A stretch of DNA of 64,000 nucleotides from the NCBI RefSeq assembly GCF_025655475.1, contig NZ_JAHTIK010000001.1:7897359-7961358 (forward strand), read 5' to 3'. The position numbers and the translations under genes are program-made. This document shows positions 15,198 through 23,743 of the stretch, piece by piece (position 1 is the stretch's first letter; every line of letters begins with the position of its first letter). Below the pieces are notes generated by a model. That model had not been told where the DNA came from. It was given only the letters and a program-made list of their open reading frames with translations, and ran no database searches. This DNA comes from Kitasatospora sp. DSM 101779 (GTDB lineage Bacteria; Actinomycetota; Actinomycetes; Streptomycetales; Streptomycetaceae).

Positions 15198-15728
15198 TCA
15201 CCCGAGGGGGCTCGGCTCGCCGTCCTCGGACGGCGACTCCGCGGCGGCTGCGGAGATCCCGGCGAGCACCGTGTGCAGGCGGCGTGTCGCGTTCTCGGCG
15301 TCGGCGAGTTCCTCCGGCGTGGGGACGACGGTGCCGAAGGACTGGCCCTGCGCGGCCGGCAGGATCCGCCAGTGGAGGACGGGTGCGAGCGCGGTGCTGG
15401 CCCGGGCGAGGAACCAGGCCAGCCGGCCGTGGGTCCGGGCGATGCCGATCGCCAGGACGGCCAGTGCCTCGCGCAGGCGTTCCAGGCGCTCGATGCCCGG
15501 CGACGGCCCGTCACAACCGGTGCCCACCGCGTCCGCCAGTCCCGACGCGGTCTTGAGGGCCAGTGCCGTGTCGCCCGGCGCCAACTCCCACAGCCCGTCG
15601 CGGAGCTGCCGCTCGGCTTCCGCGACCAGGGCCTCCACCTGCGCGGAGATGTCGCAGCCGTCGGACCCCGAGAACGGCGGCCGCCCGCCGGGGGCCGTCC
15701 CGATGTCGAAGGCGGTCTGCGGGTGCAC
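15198..15728 (-). CDS. Helical protein of unknown function
   Basis: The 176-aa protein starts at a GTG (15728) with GGGGGAGAG upstream. Its middle is strongly helical and amphipathic (AQVEALVAEAERQLRDGLWE, LERLREALAVLAIGIARTHG, LAWFLARASTALAPVLHW), with no signal peptide and no clear transmembrane segment. The ends are Gly/Ser/Glu-rich. I do not recognise a family. Codon use is normal for the window and a terminator follows, so it is probably real. Its neighbours (fcl/pip wreckage and whiB) give no functional hint. Confidence 0.55.
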   Translation of the reverse strand: MHPQTAFDIGTAPGGRPPFSGSDGCDISAQVEALVAEAERQLRDGLWELAPGDTALALKTASGLADAVGTGCDGPSPGIERLERLREALAVLAIGIARTHGRLAWFLARASTALAPVLHWRILPAAQGQSFGTVVPTPEELADAENATRRLHTVLAGISAAAAESPSEDGEPSPLG

Positions 15729-16269
15729 GTCGCTCTCTCCCCCTGGTCGTGGGCGCGCCGTCATGTGTCGCCCCCGACTCTCGCCGTCCCCGGGTGCCGT
15801 CCGCAGCCCGTGCAGCGAACCCTTGGCGCGGGCGGAGGCCGTAGAACGAAGGCACCGGACACCGGGGGCACCGGTCGCGCTGGTGCACCGGCGCAGCTGC
15901 CGGCCTTGACCGGGAGCCGACCGCGACGACCGACGAGCACGGAGTGCCGGGACCGTGCCCCACGTCGCACGGACGGAACTGCGGACGGGCGATCAGTCGG
16001 CCGGGCAGCACCGGCAGCCCGGCCCGCACCGCCGACGGCCCCGCACCCGACGGGCGAGCCGTCCGCCGGCACGAGCGGCGGTGTCTGTCCGTGTCCCCGA
16101 GCCCCGGCCGGTGGCCCTCCCCGGTCCGGTCGTCCGCAGCAACCCTGCCGTCGCGCTCCGGGCCCTCGCGTGCATTCGCACGTGTGGGGCGGGGATTTCC
16201 GGCAAGGCGCCCCTCACCAGGGGTGCCGGTGGGGGACTCGTCGCCGGCCCGGACGAGAGGAACGATGTC
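15729..16269. other. Intergenic region, no supported gene
   Basis: These 540 bases upstream of whiB hold no reading frame with convincing protein character on either strand. The region presumably contains the promoters of the helical-protein gene (minus) and of whiB (plus). I could not identify -10/-35 elements with confidence. Confidence 0.4.
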
Positions 16270-16596
16270 GTGGCCGTGATCTCCCGACTGCCCGGTCCGC
16301 TCCACCAGCGTTGGGACTGGCAGTTGCAGGGCGCCTGCCGCCGGTCCGACGCGCGGCTGTTCTTCCATCCGTCGGGAGAACGCGGCCGGGCCCACGACGA
16401 GCGGGAGGAGGCCGCCAAGCGGATCTGCGGGGACTGCCCCGTGCGTGCGGAGTGCCTCGCCCACGCCCTGAGCGTCCGTGAGCCCTACGGGGTGTGGGGC
16501 GGCATGGGCGAGGACGAGCGCAGGGCCGTCATGGGGCCGGCGCGCCGCCGGGCGTACCCGGCGGCGGGCACGGGCCGCGGCGCCGGGCGGCGGTGA
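16270..16596 (+). CDS. WhiB-family iron-sulfur transcription factor
   Basis: The 108-aa protein has the four WhiB cysteines: one in QGACRRSD and three in ICGDCPVRAEC. These should hold a [4Fe-4S] cluster sensitive to O2 or NO. The conserved turn GVWGG is followed by a basic C-terminal tail (PARRRAYPAAGTGRGAGRR) for DNA contact. These factors act with the principal sigma factor in development, redox or antibiotic response. I chose GTG 16270 because GAGAGG lies 9 bases upstream; GTG 16276 is an alternative. Its stop directly abuts the stop of the convergent HxlR-peroxiredoxin gene. Confidence 0.93.
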   Translation: MAVISRLPGPLHQRWDWQLQGACRRSDARLFFHPSGERGRAHDEREEAAKRICGDCPVRAECLAHALSVREPYGVWGGMGEDERRAVMGPARRRAYPAAGTGRGAGRR

Positions 16597-17481
16597 TCAG
16601 TCGGCCGCCAGGGAGTCGAGCAGGGCGAGGGCGTCCTCGACCGAGCCCGCCGGGTCGGTGACGGGGTAGAGCACGCCCCGCACGGTGCGGGCGGCGTCGA
16701 GGACGAGGGTGAGCCGCTTGAGCCGGTCCACGCCGGCGGCGCGGAAGGTGGGCAGGCGCAGCGAGGCGGCCAGCTGCAGTTCGGCGTCGGACAGCAGCGG
16801 GAACGGGATCCGCGCGTGTTCGGCGAACGCGGCGAGCTGGTCCGGGCGTTGGGTGCTGACGCCGTACACGGCGGCGTCCCGGGCGGCGAACTCGTCCATG
16901 CGGTCGCGGTAGGTGCAGGACTCCAGGGTGCAGCCGGGGGCGCCCGGGACCGCGCTCCAGCCGGGCGGGTAGTCGAGGCCGCCGGGAGCGTAGGCGCCCG
17001 GGTAGCAGTACAGCACCGTCCAGGTGCGGTCCGCGGCGACGGGGTCGATCCGGCCTCCGTCGGCCGCGGCGAGGTCGAACCCGGGCAGGCGGCGGCCGGT
17101 CAGCGCCATGACCCGGCGGGTCTCGGCGGAGTCGGCGGTGCTGGTGCCGGAGAGCGTGCCGTCGCCCATGACGTACCGCCCGCCCCAGTCCTGAAGGGCG
17201 ACCAGGACGGGCAGCAGGCCGCGTCCGGTCTCCGTCAGGTGGTACTCGTAGCGCGGCGGGTGCGGGTGGTAGAGCCGCTTCTCGAGTACGCCGTCGGCGA
17301 CCAGGGCCTTGAGGCGTTCGGTGAGTACCTTCCGGCTGATGCCCAGTGCGCCCTGCAGTGCGTCGAACTGGTGCGTGCCGCCGGCGACGTCCCTGATCAG
17401 GAGCAGGGTCCAGGTGTCCCCGACGACCGTCAGGGCCTGGGAGATCGCGCAGTCGGGGTCAGCCGCTTCGGTGTGCCGCAT
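16597..17481 (-). CDS. HxlR winged-helix regulator fused to a BCP/AhpC-type peroxiredoxin
   Basis: Residues 1-105 are an HxlR DNA-binding domain (CAISQALTVVGDTWTLLLIR, GISRKVLTERLKALVADGVL, wing PPRYEYHLTETGRGLLPVL). Residues 130-290 are a thioredoxin-fold peroxiredoxin with the BCP-like motif APGCTLESCTYRD: C184 would be peroxidatic and C189 resolving. C11 is the cysteine typical of redox-sensing HxlR proteins. The fusion suggests a regulator that reads peroxide through its own enzyme domain. A -10 TATAAT ends 9 bases before the ATG at 17481, implying a leaderless mRNA; a GTG two codons upstream is less likely. It is divergent from an MFS exporter, with an inverted repeat between them. Confidence 0.88.
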   Translation of the reverse strand: MRHTEAADPDCAISQALTVVGDTWTLLLIRDVAGGTHQFDALQGALGISRKVLTERLKALVADGVLEKRLYHPHPPRYEYHLTETGRGLLPVLVALQDWGGRYVMGDGTLSGTSTADSAETRRVMALTGRRLPGFDLAAADGGRIDPVAADRTWTVLYCYPGAYAPGGLDYPPGWSAVPGAPGCTLESCTYRDRMDEFAARDAAVYGVSTQRPDQLAAFAEHARIPFPLLSDAELQLAASLRLPTFRAAGVDRLKRLTLVLDAARTVRGVLYPVTDPAGSVEDALALLDSLAAD

Positions 17482-17489
17482 GACCACCG

Positions 17490-17519
17490 ATTATAGTGAG
17501 TTCCCTAAAGAGACTCACT
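17490..17519. promoter_or_regulatory. Promoter and operator of the HxlR-peroxiredoxin gene
   Basis: On the minus strand TATAAT (17495-17490) is a perfect -10. An inverted repeat AGTGAGT-N11-ACTCACT (17495-17519) begins at its first base, with GTGAGT in the -35 position. A regulator bound here would block the leaderless promoter. It is the only strong palindrome between this gene and the divergent MFS gene. Confidence 0.65.
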
Positions 17520-17587
17520 CCGGCCGGGTCGGGCCTGCACGGGCCCCTCCGGCGCGCGGGTGGATCGGTCGCAACGAAGGGGTGGAC

Positions 17588-18901
17588 GTGACGACGGAGA
17601 CGGTGGACTCGCCGCACAGCGGCGCAGCTCGTGGCACCAAGGACACCGACGTGGGCGAGAACGGCGGGCACGGCGACGGGAGCGGGCACGGTCGCGGCGC
17701 GGGGGCGTTCTGGCGCTACTGGACGGCCTCGACGGTCAGCCGGCTCGGGGACCAGGTGACGGCGGTCGCGCTGCCGCTGGTCGCTGTCGTCACCCTGCAC
17801 GCCACGGCCCTCCAGGTCGGTCTGATCACCGGAGCCGCCTACGTCGCCTGGCTGCTGATCGGGCTGCCCGCCGGCGTCCTGGTCCAGCGCCTGCCGCTGC
17901 GCGGCACGCAGATCGCGATGGACCTCGTCCGGGCCGCCGCCGTCACCTCGGTGCCGCTCACGGCCGTCCTCGGGGTGCTGGGCCTGCCGCAGCTCGTGGC
18001 GGTGGCGCTGGTGGTCGGCCTGGCGAGCGTCGTCTTCGACGTGGGAAACGCCACGTTCCTGCCCTCGATCGTCGCCAAGGAGCAGCTGACCGCCCGCAAC
18101 AGCCTGGTCTCCGGCAGCTCCGCCGCGACCGAACTCGCCGGGCCGTCGCTCGGCGGCGTGCTGGTGCAGCTCCTCGGCGGAGCCGCTTCGATGCTCCTGG
18201 ACGCGGTCAGCTACCTCGCCTCGGCGGCACTGCTGCGCAGCCTGCCGTACGCCGGGCAGCCGGCCGGTGAACGGGCGCGCGGCGCCGGCATGCGGGAACA
18301 GATCCGCGAGGGCTGGCGGTACGTCACCCGCCACCCGGTGATCGGGCCGTGCGCCGCCGACGCCACCGCGGTGAACTTCGTCTGCGGCGGGCTGATGACG
18401 CTCACCCCGGTGTTCCTGGTCCGCACCCTGGGTGCCCCGGCCGCCGTGGTCGGCGCCCTGATGGCCACCGCCGGCCTCGGCAGCCTGCTCGGTGCCGCCG
18501 CCACGCCCCGGCTGGTCGCCCGGCTCGGCAGTGGCCGCGCCCTGTGCCGGGCCGCCGCGATCGCCGCCGGCTTCGCCTTCCTGCTGCCGCTGGCCGGCTC
18601 CGGCTGGGCGGCGCTCGTCTTCGCCGTCGGCAACGCCGGCTTCTCCGCGGGCGTGGTGGTGACGAGCATCGTCACCCGTACGCACCGCCAGACGCAGACC
18701 CCGCCGGAGCTGCTGCCGCGGGTGATGGCCACCGTCCGCTTCGTGTCCTGGGGCGCGATCCCGGTCGGTGCGCTCGCCGCCGGGGCCGCCGCCGAGGCCT
18801 GGGGGACGCGCACGGCCCTGCTGCTGATCGCGGTGTGCAGCGTGGCGAGCCCCGCGATCCTCCTGGCGAGCCCGGTCCGCCGGCTGCGCGAACTGGCGTG
18901 A
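17588..18901 (+). CDS. MFS exporter (DHA3/enterobactin-exporter type)
   Basis: The 437-aa protein has a charged His/Gly-rich N-terminus of about 35 residues, then 12 predicted membrane helices. Typical MFS_3 marks are FWRYWTASTVSRLGDQVTAV at the start and FLPSIVAKEQLTARNSLVSG after helix 4. Members export drugs, macrolides or siderophores by proton antiport. Start GTG 17588 has AAGGGG 6 bases upstream. It is divergent from the HxlR-peroxiredoxin gene and probably under its control, suggesting export of a redox-active compound. The substrate cannot be read from sequence. Confidence 0.88.
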   Translation: MTTETVDSPHSGAARGTKDTDVGENGGHGDGSGHGRGAGAFWRYWTASTVSRLGDQVTAVALPLVAVVTLHATALQVGLITGAAYVAWLLIGLPAGVLVQRLPLRGTQIAMDLVRAAAVTSVPLTAVLGVLGLPQLVAVALVVGLASVVFDVGNATFLPSIVAKEQLTARNSLVSGSSAATELAGPSLGGVLVQLLGGAASMLLDAVSYLASAALLRSLPYAGQPAGERARGAGMREQIREGWRYVTRHPVIGPCAADATAVNFVCGGLMTLTPVFLVRTLGAPAAVVGALMATAGLGSLLGAAATPRLVARLGSGRALCRAAAIAAGFAFLLPLAGSGWAALVFAVGNAGFSAGVVVTSIVTRTHRQTQTPPELLPRVMATVRFVSWGAIPVGALAAGAAAEAWGTRTALLLIAVCSVASPAILLASPVRRLRELA

Positions 18902-18908
18902 ACCCCGG

Positions 18909-18934
18909 GCCCGCCGGTGCGGTCACCGGCGGGC
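18909..18934 (+). terminator. Terminator after the MFS gene
   Basis: A perfect 11-bp stem GCCCGCCGGTG / CACCGGCGGGC with a 4-base loop begins 7 bases after the stop codon. Such stable stems without a U-run are usual in actinomycetes. Confidence 0.75.
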
Positions 18935-19066
18935 TCCACGGGGCCACACCGCCGGGACTGATCGGCGGCCCGTGGCGAGGACGAGCGCGGTCACCGGGCC
19001 GTACGCCACCTCGCCGCCGTCCTCATCAGACTCCGCCGATGACCAGGTGTCAGGATGCTTCCGCTG

Positions 19067-19285
19067 TCACCCGGCGGACGGGCTGGCGCTGTCGTGGTCG
19101 CCACGGTCGGCCGCCGCACACCCTCGGCATCGCGGCGGCGCAGCAGTTCGCCGATCAACCCGCTCGCTGCGCCCGTCCCCGTACTCGTCGGAGGTGTCGA
19201 CGAGGTCCACGCCCGATGCGAGCGCCGCCTGCCATGTGTCGAGCGCGTCCTCTTCCGTCACCCGCCCCAGCCTTCGGCCGGGAAG
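19067..19285 (-). pseudogene. Aldo/keto reductase fragment
   Basis: A short minus-strand stretch reads TEEDALDTWQAALASGVDLV, then DTSDEYGDGRSER. This matches the early TIM-barrel segment of aldo/keto reductases (A...G.N..DT.D.YG.G.SE). Neither the catalytic lysine region nor the rest of the barrel is present. It sits just after the SMP-30 gene and looks like a leftover of a deleted gene. The surrounding 350 bases show nothing else. Confidence 0.5.
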
Positions 19286-20254
19286 CTACGGCTGCACCAT
19301 CGCCTGTGAAGACACGCCGTACGACCGGGCCCGGGCGACCCGGGTGGTTCCGGTGACCGCCATGAGGACCGAGTAGAGCGAGGTCGTCGCCGTGATGAAG
19401 AGGCGGTTGTTCTTCGGCCCGCCGAAGGCGAGGTTGGAGACGGGCTCGGGGACGCGCAGGCGGCCGATGAGCGTGCCGTCCGGGTCGTAGCAGTGCACCC
19501 CGTCGTCCAGGGCCGCTGCCCACAGCCGGCCTCCGTCGTCGAAGCGGATGTTGTCGAAGCCGCTCTCCGGGGCCTTCGCGAAGACCTCGCCGTCCGAGAG
19601 GGTGCCGTCCTCGCGGACGGCGAAGACGCGGATCTGCCGCAGCCGGCTGTCCGCCACGTAGAGCCGCCGCTCGTCGGGGGAGAAGACCAGGCCGTTGGGG
19701 CCCTCGAAGCCGTCGGCGACCAGCCGCACCTCGCCGCTGTGCGGGTCGATCCGGTAGACGTTGCAGGCGCCGATCTCGCCCTCGGCCCGGTGGCCCTCGT
19801 AGTCGCTGGTGATGCCGAAGTCCGGGTCGGAGAACCAGACCGAGCCGTCGGAGTGGACCACGGCGTCGTTGGGCGAGTTGAGGCGCCTGCCCCGGTAGCG
19901 GTCGGCGAGCACGGTGACCGACCCGTCGTGCTCGGTGCGGGTCACCCGGCGGTTGCCCTGCTCGCAGCTAACGAGCCGGCCCAGGCCGTCCAGGGTGTTG
20001 CCGTTGCTGTGGCCGGCGGGGGAGCGGAAGACGCCCACCGTGCCGGTCGCCTCGTCCCAGCGCAGCATCCGGTCGTTCGGGATGTCGCTCCAGATCAGCT
20101 GGCGCCAGGCCGGCAGGTAGACGGGACCCTCCGCCCAGCGGCAGTCCCCGTACAGCCTCTCCAGGCGGACGTCGCCGTTGGCGCACCGCCCGGTTCGGAA
20201 GCGCTCGTCCAGAATCTCGTACAGGCCGTGGTTCATCTCGTCGGACACTGTCAT
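19286..20254 (-). CDS. SMP-30/gluconolactonase family hydrolase
   Basis: The 322-aa protein has the six-bladed propeller marks of the family: CRWAEGPVYLPAWRQLIWSD near residue 35, SPAGHSNGNTLDGLGRLVSC, RRLNSPNDAVVHSDGSVWFS with the metal-binding Asn, and GPNGLVFSPDERRLYVADS. Glu in AEGP, Asn in SPND and Asp in the VADS blade are the expected metal ligands. It likely opens sugar lactones such as gluconolactone. I used the ATG at 20254; the ATG at 20236 is an alternative as neither has a clear Shine-Dalgarno. It is divergent from an lrp gene with a palindrome between them. Confidence 0.88.
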   Translation of the reverse strand: MTVSDEMNHGLYEILDERFRTGRCANGDVRLERLYGDCRWAEGPVYLPAWRQLIWSDIPNDRMLRWDEATGTVGVFRSPAGHSNGNTLDGLGRLVSCEQGNRRVTRTEHDGSVTVLADRYRGRRLNSPNDAVVHSDGSVWFSDPDFGITSDYEGHRAEGEIGACNVYRIDPHSGEVRLVADGFEGPNGLVFSPDERRLYVADSRLRQIRVFAVREDGTLSDGEVFAKAPESGFDNIRFDDGGRLWAAALDDGVHCYDPDGTLIGRLRVPEPVSNLAFGGPKNNRLFITATTSLYSVLMAVTGTTRVARARSYGVSSQAMVQP

Positions 20255-20267
20255 CCCCCAATCGCCT

Positions 20268-20290
20268 ATGGCCGAATGGTGTTCGGCCAT
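20268..20290. promoter_or_regulatory. Lrp/AsnC operator between SMP-30 gene and lrp
   Basis: ATGGCCGAA-TGGTG-TTCGGCCAT is a perfect 9-bp inverted repeat. A related imperfect copy (ATGGCAGAAGCCGATAT) lies 9 bases to its right. This fits an Lrp protein controlling both divergent genes; binding is inferred. Confidence 0.6.
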
Positions 20291-20324
20291 GACGGAGTAT
20301 GGCAGAAGCCGATATGGTTCCACC

Positions 20325-20804
20325 ATGGCATCGGAGAACCTCGACGAGACCGACCGCGCGCTGATCGCACTGCTGCAGCAGGACGCCGGGCAGGCGTACG
20401 CGTCCCTGGGCAGGGCGGTCGGGCTGTCCGCCGGCGCCACCCACGAGCGGGTCCGCAAACTCCGCGAGCGCGGCATCGTCCGACGCACCACCGTCGAGGT
20501 CGACCCCAAGGCGCTCGGACTCGGCGTCCTCGCCTTCGTGATGGTCGACTCCTCGGCCTGGATGGGCGACTCCGCCGCGGCCTTCGCCGCGATCCCGGAG
20601 ATCGAGGAGGCCCACATCATCGCCGGCAGCGCCTCCGTCCTGGTCAAGGTCCGCACCGCCACCACCGAACAGCTCCAGGACGTGCTGCGCCGCCTCTACG
20701 CCATCGACGGCGTCTGCGGCACCCAGGCGACGGTCTCCCTGGAGACCTTCTTCGAACGCCCGCCGTCACCCGCCACACCCTCGTCCCGGGCGCCGGGTGC
20801 GTGA
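20325..20804 (+). CDS. Lrp/AsnC family transcriptional regulator
   Basis: The 159-aa protein has an N-terminal helix-turn-helix (LDETDRALIALLQQDAGQAY, LGRAVGLSAGATHERVRKLR) and a C-terminal RAM domain (AFVMVDSS, EAHIIAGSASVLVKVRTAT). The RAM domain senses amino acids or related ligands and drives oligomerisation. ATG start at 20325. It is divergent from the SMP-30 hydrolase, which it likely regulates via the palindrome at 20268-20290. The C-terminal 12 residues are Pro/Ser-rich and not part of the domain. Confidence 0.93.
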   Translation: MASENLDETDRALIALLQQDAGQAYASLGRAVGLSAGATHERVRKLRERGIVRRTTVEVDPKALGLGVLAFVMVDSSAWMGDSAAAFAAIPEIEEAHIIAGSASVLVKVRTATTEQLQDVLRRLYAIDGVCGTQATVSLETFFERPPSPATPSSRAPGA

Positions 20805-21223
20805 TCCCCGGCCGGAGACGCGGCTCCCGAATCGCGGGCCGGTTCCGTCCGAGGCGTGAGACGAATCGCCCTCCTCCGCCGGGCGCCCTTGACGGGCTCC
20901 GCCCGCGGGTCGACACTCCGGCAGGGGAGTCCTCGGATGCGGACGGAGGGGTCGTGGGGCGGACGGAGCCGGTCGCCGGGGGCGTGTCGCACGCCGTCCC
21001 ACCGCTGCCCGTCCTGACGTCCCGTCGCCACATCGACCTGCTGCGGGTGTGCAGCAGCCTGGCAGGCAGACCCCGCATCCGCGGCGGCCGCGGCCCGGTG
21101 CCCGCCGCCGTCTGACGCCGCCTCAGTCCGTCCGCTCCTCTTCCCGGCCCCCGGCCGTCCTCCTCGTCCCCGCCGGACACCCGGCGTGCATGCTCGCATG
21201 CCCGCACGATCTGGGAGACCCTC
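20805..21223. other. Intergenic region, no supported gene
   Basis: About 420 bases between lrp and the GST gene. No frame on either strand shows family-like sequence or a good ribosome binding site. I see no strong hairpin or repeat. Confidence 0.4.
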
Positions 21224-22090
21224 ATGCCCGCATCATCGTTCCCGTCCGTCGCGCCCTCCTTCCGCGGGAGGATCGGGCACGACGCCCGCAGCGGCTACAG
21301 CGCCGTGCCGCACCGCTACCGGCTCCACCTCGCACGGTCCTGTCCGGACTGTCTCCGGATCGCCGTCACTCACAGCCTGCTCGGCCTCGACGACACCCTG
21401 CCGATCGGCTGGCTGCCGGCGCTGCCCGACGACGGCGACGGCGGGTACCTGGCGCTGCGGCCGCTCTACGAGGCCAGCTCGCACCGGCACCGCGGACCGG
21501 CCGCGGCGCCCGTGCTCAGCGACGAGTGGAGCGGACGGATCGTCAGCACCGACAGCGGCGAGATCCTCACCGATCTGGCCCACCGGTTCGACCGGGACGG
21601 AGCGAACCTCCGGCCGACCGGGTCCGGCGCCGCCGTCGAGGCGGTGGCCCTGCTCTGCGAACGCGGCCTCGACGCACCCGCCCAGCGCGCCGGCCTGGCC
21701 GGCATCGCCCCCACCGAGCGCGAGACCGCACTGCGGAGCCTGCTGGACGGCCTCGGCGTCATCGAGCAGCGCCTGGCCGACCGCGACCACCTGCTGGACG
21801 AGGGCCCGACCCTGGCGGACGTCCAGGTCTGGGCGAGCCTCGTCGAACTGGACACCGTCCACCGCTGGCACCTGAACGCCGCCGCCGTCGACCGGGTCGC
21901 CGACCACCCCCGGGTGTGGGACTACGCCCGCCGGCTCGCCCGGCACCCCGCCTTCGGCCGCCACCTCGACCTGGCGGGCATCGACCGCCGTCACCGGGCC
22001 CGCTGCCGGGGCGAGGAGGACGCGGGTGCGGCGATGCCGATCGTGGACTGGGCCCGGTATGCGCGGCCGCGGGCGGCCGTGTCCGGCTGA
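21224..22090 (+). CDS. Xi-class glutathione/mycothiol S-transferase-like protein
   Basis: The 288-aa protein has a thioredoxin-like N-terminal half with the motif RSCPDCLR (xi-class glutathionyl-hydroquinone reductases have CPWA; the resolving pattern here is CPDC). The segment DEWSGRIVSTDSGEILTDLA corresponds to the S..I..I.. cap. A helical C-terminal domain follows (LDEGPTLADVQVWASLVELD, and DHPRVWDYARRLARHPAF). Actinomycetes lack glutathione, so mycothiol or another thiol is likely. Start ATG 21224 has GGGAG upstream. A CPxC-type change from CPW may alter the reductase chemistry. Confidence 0.8.
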   Translation: MPASSFPSVAPSFRGRIGHDARSGYSAVPHRYRLHLARSCPDCLRIAVTHSLLGLDDTLPIGWLPALPDDGDGGYLALRPLYEASSHRHRGPAAAPVLSDEWSGRIVSTDSGEILTDLAHRFDRDGANLRPTGSGAAVEAVALLCERGLDAPAQRAGLAGIAPTERETALRSLLDGLGVIEQRLADRDHLLDEGPTLADVQVWASLVELDTVHRWHLNAAAVDRVADHPRVWDYARRLARHPAFGRHLDLAGIDRRHRARCRGEEDAGAAMPIVDWARYARPRAAVSG

Positions 22091-22138
22091 ACGGCCCTGC
22101 GGTGTCCACCGGCCGGCCCCACCCGAGGGCCGGCCGGG

Positions 22139-22460
22139 TCACGCCCGGCGCCTGCGCTGCGGGCCCTTCCGCCGGAAGACGGGCTCGGTGCTCGGCAGAC
22201 GTTCGGAGAACAGTCCGGACGGCGACACCGACGGCGGCAGCCGGCGCAGGTCCGCGTCGAACTCCGCGAACCGCGCCGGGCCTCGCCGAGCATGCCGCCG
22301 TCCGGGTCCACACCGGCCACCTCACCGAACAGGCCGGCCAACCCGGTAGGCGGTGTGGAGCACCCGGCAGCGGTCGGCTGCCCCCTTCCGGGGCTCGTGG
22401 CCCAGGAGGTCCTCCTCCAGGGGCCGCCGCAGGCCGTCCAGCGGATCGTCGTCCGGCACG
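22139..22460 (-). pseudogene. Unidentified frameshifted remnant
   Basis: Minus-strand sequence has protein character but switches frame. One frame reads LVPDDDPLDGLRRPLEEDLL, a second reads LFGEVAGVDPDGGMLGEARR (similar to a methyltransferase SAM-binding motif), and a third ends PSVSPSGLFSERLPSTEPVF before a TGA at 22139. No single frame covers them. I cannot name the parent gene. Confidence 0.35.
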
Positions 22461-22464
22461 AGCC

Positions 22465-23556
22465 TCACGGCGCGCTCCTCGTCTCTCCCGGGGGTGCCGT
22501 CGCCACGGGGATGCCCTCGGGCCGTCCGGCGAGCAGGGCCGCGATGTGGTCCGCGCAGCCCAGCGCCGCGTCGGCCATGGCGCGTCCGGTCATTCCGGCG
22601 GTGTGCGGGGTCAGCAGGGCGTTCGGGAGGCCGAAGAGCGGTGAGGCGAAGGCGGCGTGCTCGTGGGCGAAGGTGTCGACGGCGGCCGCCGCCAGCGGGT
22701 GGGCCGGGTCGCGCAGGGCGTCCGCGAGCGCCTGTTCGTCGACGATGCCGCCGCGGGAGGTGTTCAGCAGGATCGACCCGGGTCGCATCAGCGCCAGTTC
22801 CGCCGGGCCCATCAGCCCCGCCGTCAGCCGGGTGAGCGGCAGGTGCAGCGACACCACGTCGCTGGTGGCGAGCAGCGCAGCGAGGGAGTCGGTCCGGTGC
22901 AGCGGTGCGGCGGGCGGGGTGCGGCGGTCGGGCGTCCGCGACCAGCCCTGGACGGTCATGCCCAGCAGGCGTGCCCGCTCCGCCAGCGCAGAGCCGGTCC
23001 GGCCCAGTCCGGCGATGCCCAGGGTCAGCTCGGACAGTTCGGCCGCGGCAGCGGTCGGTGTGCTCCAACGACCTTGGTGCGCGGCGTCGTTGTGTGCCGT
23101 CAGCCCCCTCGTCAGGCAGAGCAGCTGGGCCAGGGCGAACTCGGCGACGGCGTTCGCGTTGGAGCCCGGCGTGTGGGTGACGGCGACGCCGTGACGCGCG
23201 GCGGCAGCCAGGTCGACGTGGTCCGTGCCCGCGCCCGCCCGGCCGATCACGCGGAGCGGACGGGCGAGCGCGCCGTCGGTCGCCGCCGCGATCAGACCGG
23301 CGCGCAGCGGAGCGCCCGCGCGGGACTTGAGCGCGTGGTAACCGAGACCGTCGCGGACCACTTCGTCGATCAGCGCCGACTCGTCGAACAGGTCGACGTC
23401 GGTGAAGTCCACCCGGTCCGCCCACGCGGCCACCGCACCCGCCCGGTCGCCCACCCGCCGAAGGTTCAGCGTGACGGCCAGGCCATGGCCGATCATGCGC
23501 TCCACCTCGCGGTCCAGCAGCACCCCGGGAGCCGCGTCCAACAACAGGATCCGCAT
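22465..23556 (-). CDS. D-isomer-specific 2-hydroxyacid dehydrogenase
   Basis: The 363-aa protein shows the family pattern: VIGRAGAGTDHVDLAAAARH, then the NAD-binding LGIAGLGRTGSALAERARLL, the catalytic Arg segment ILLNTSRGGIVDEQALADAL, a Glu-containing EHAAFASPL stretch (VDTF.HEH) and LTPHTAGMT with the catalytic His. It oxidises or reduces a 2-hydroxyacid such as glyoxylate, hydroxypyruvate or 3-phosphoglycerate with NAD(P). The start ATG 23556 has GGAG 8 bases upstream. No ACT domain is present, so it is not a full-length SerA. Confidence 0.9.
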   Translation of the reverse strand: MRILLLDAAPGVLLDREVERMIGHGLAVTLNLRRVGDRAGAVAAWADRVDFTDVDLFDESALIDEVVRDGLGYHALKSRAGAPLRAGLIAAATDGALARPLRVIGRAGAGTDHVDLAAAARHGVAVTHTPGSNANAVAEFALAQLLCLTRGLTAHNDAAHQGRWSTPTAAAAELSELTLGIAGLGRTGSALAERARLLGMTVQGWSRTPDRRTPPAAPLHRTDSLAALLATSDVVSLHLPLTRLTAGLMGPAELALMRPGSILLNTSRGGIVDEQALADALRDPAHPLAAAAVDTFAHEHAAFASPLFGLPNALLTPHTAGMTGRAMADAALGCADHIAALLAGRPEGIPVATAPPGETRSAP

Positions 23557-23743
23557 CTGCCCCACTCCGTCCCCCCTCGCCGTGCACGGACCCTATGCGG
23601 CTCGGTGTCGGCGGCGGAAATCGGCGGTCGGCCCGCAGGGAGGGGGTGGGCGGATCGCCCCTCATCGCCCCTCAGAGGGTGTGGTGGCCGTCGGTGCGGG
23701 GTAGACGTGTGAGCCGCCTGGACGGAAAGGGGAGTGGTCGGCC

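Noticed and set aside
22322..23665. Long minus-strand frame over the 2-hydroxyacid dehydrogenase gene
   Set aside because: It is an alternative frame of the same strand as the real gene, Arg/Gly-rich and without motifs, whereas the dehydrogenase frame has all family motifs.
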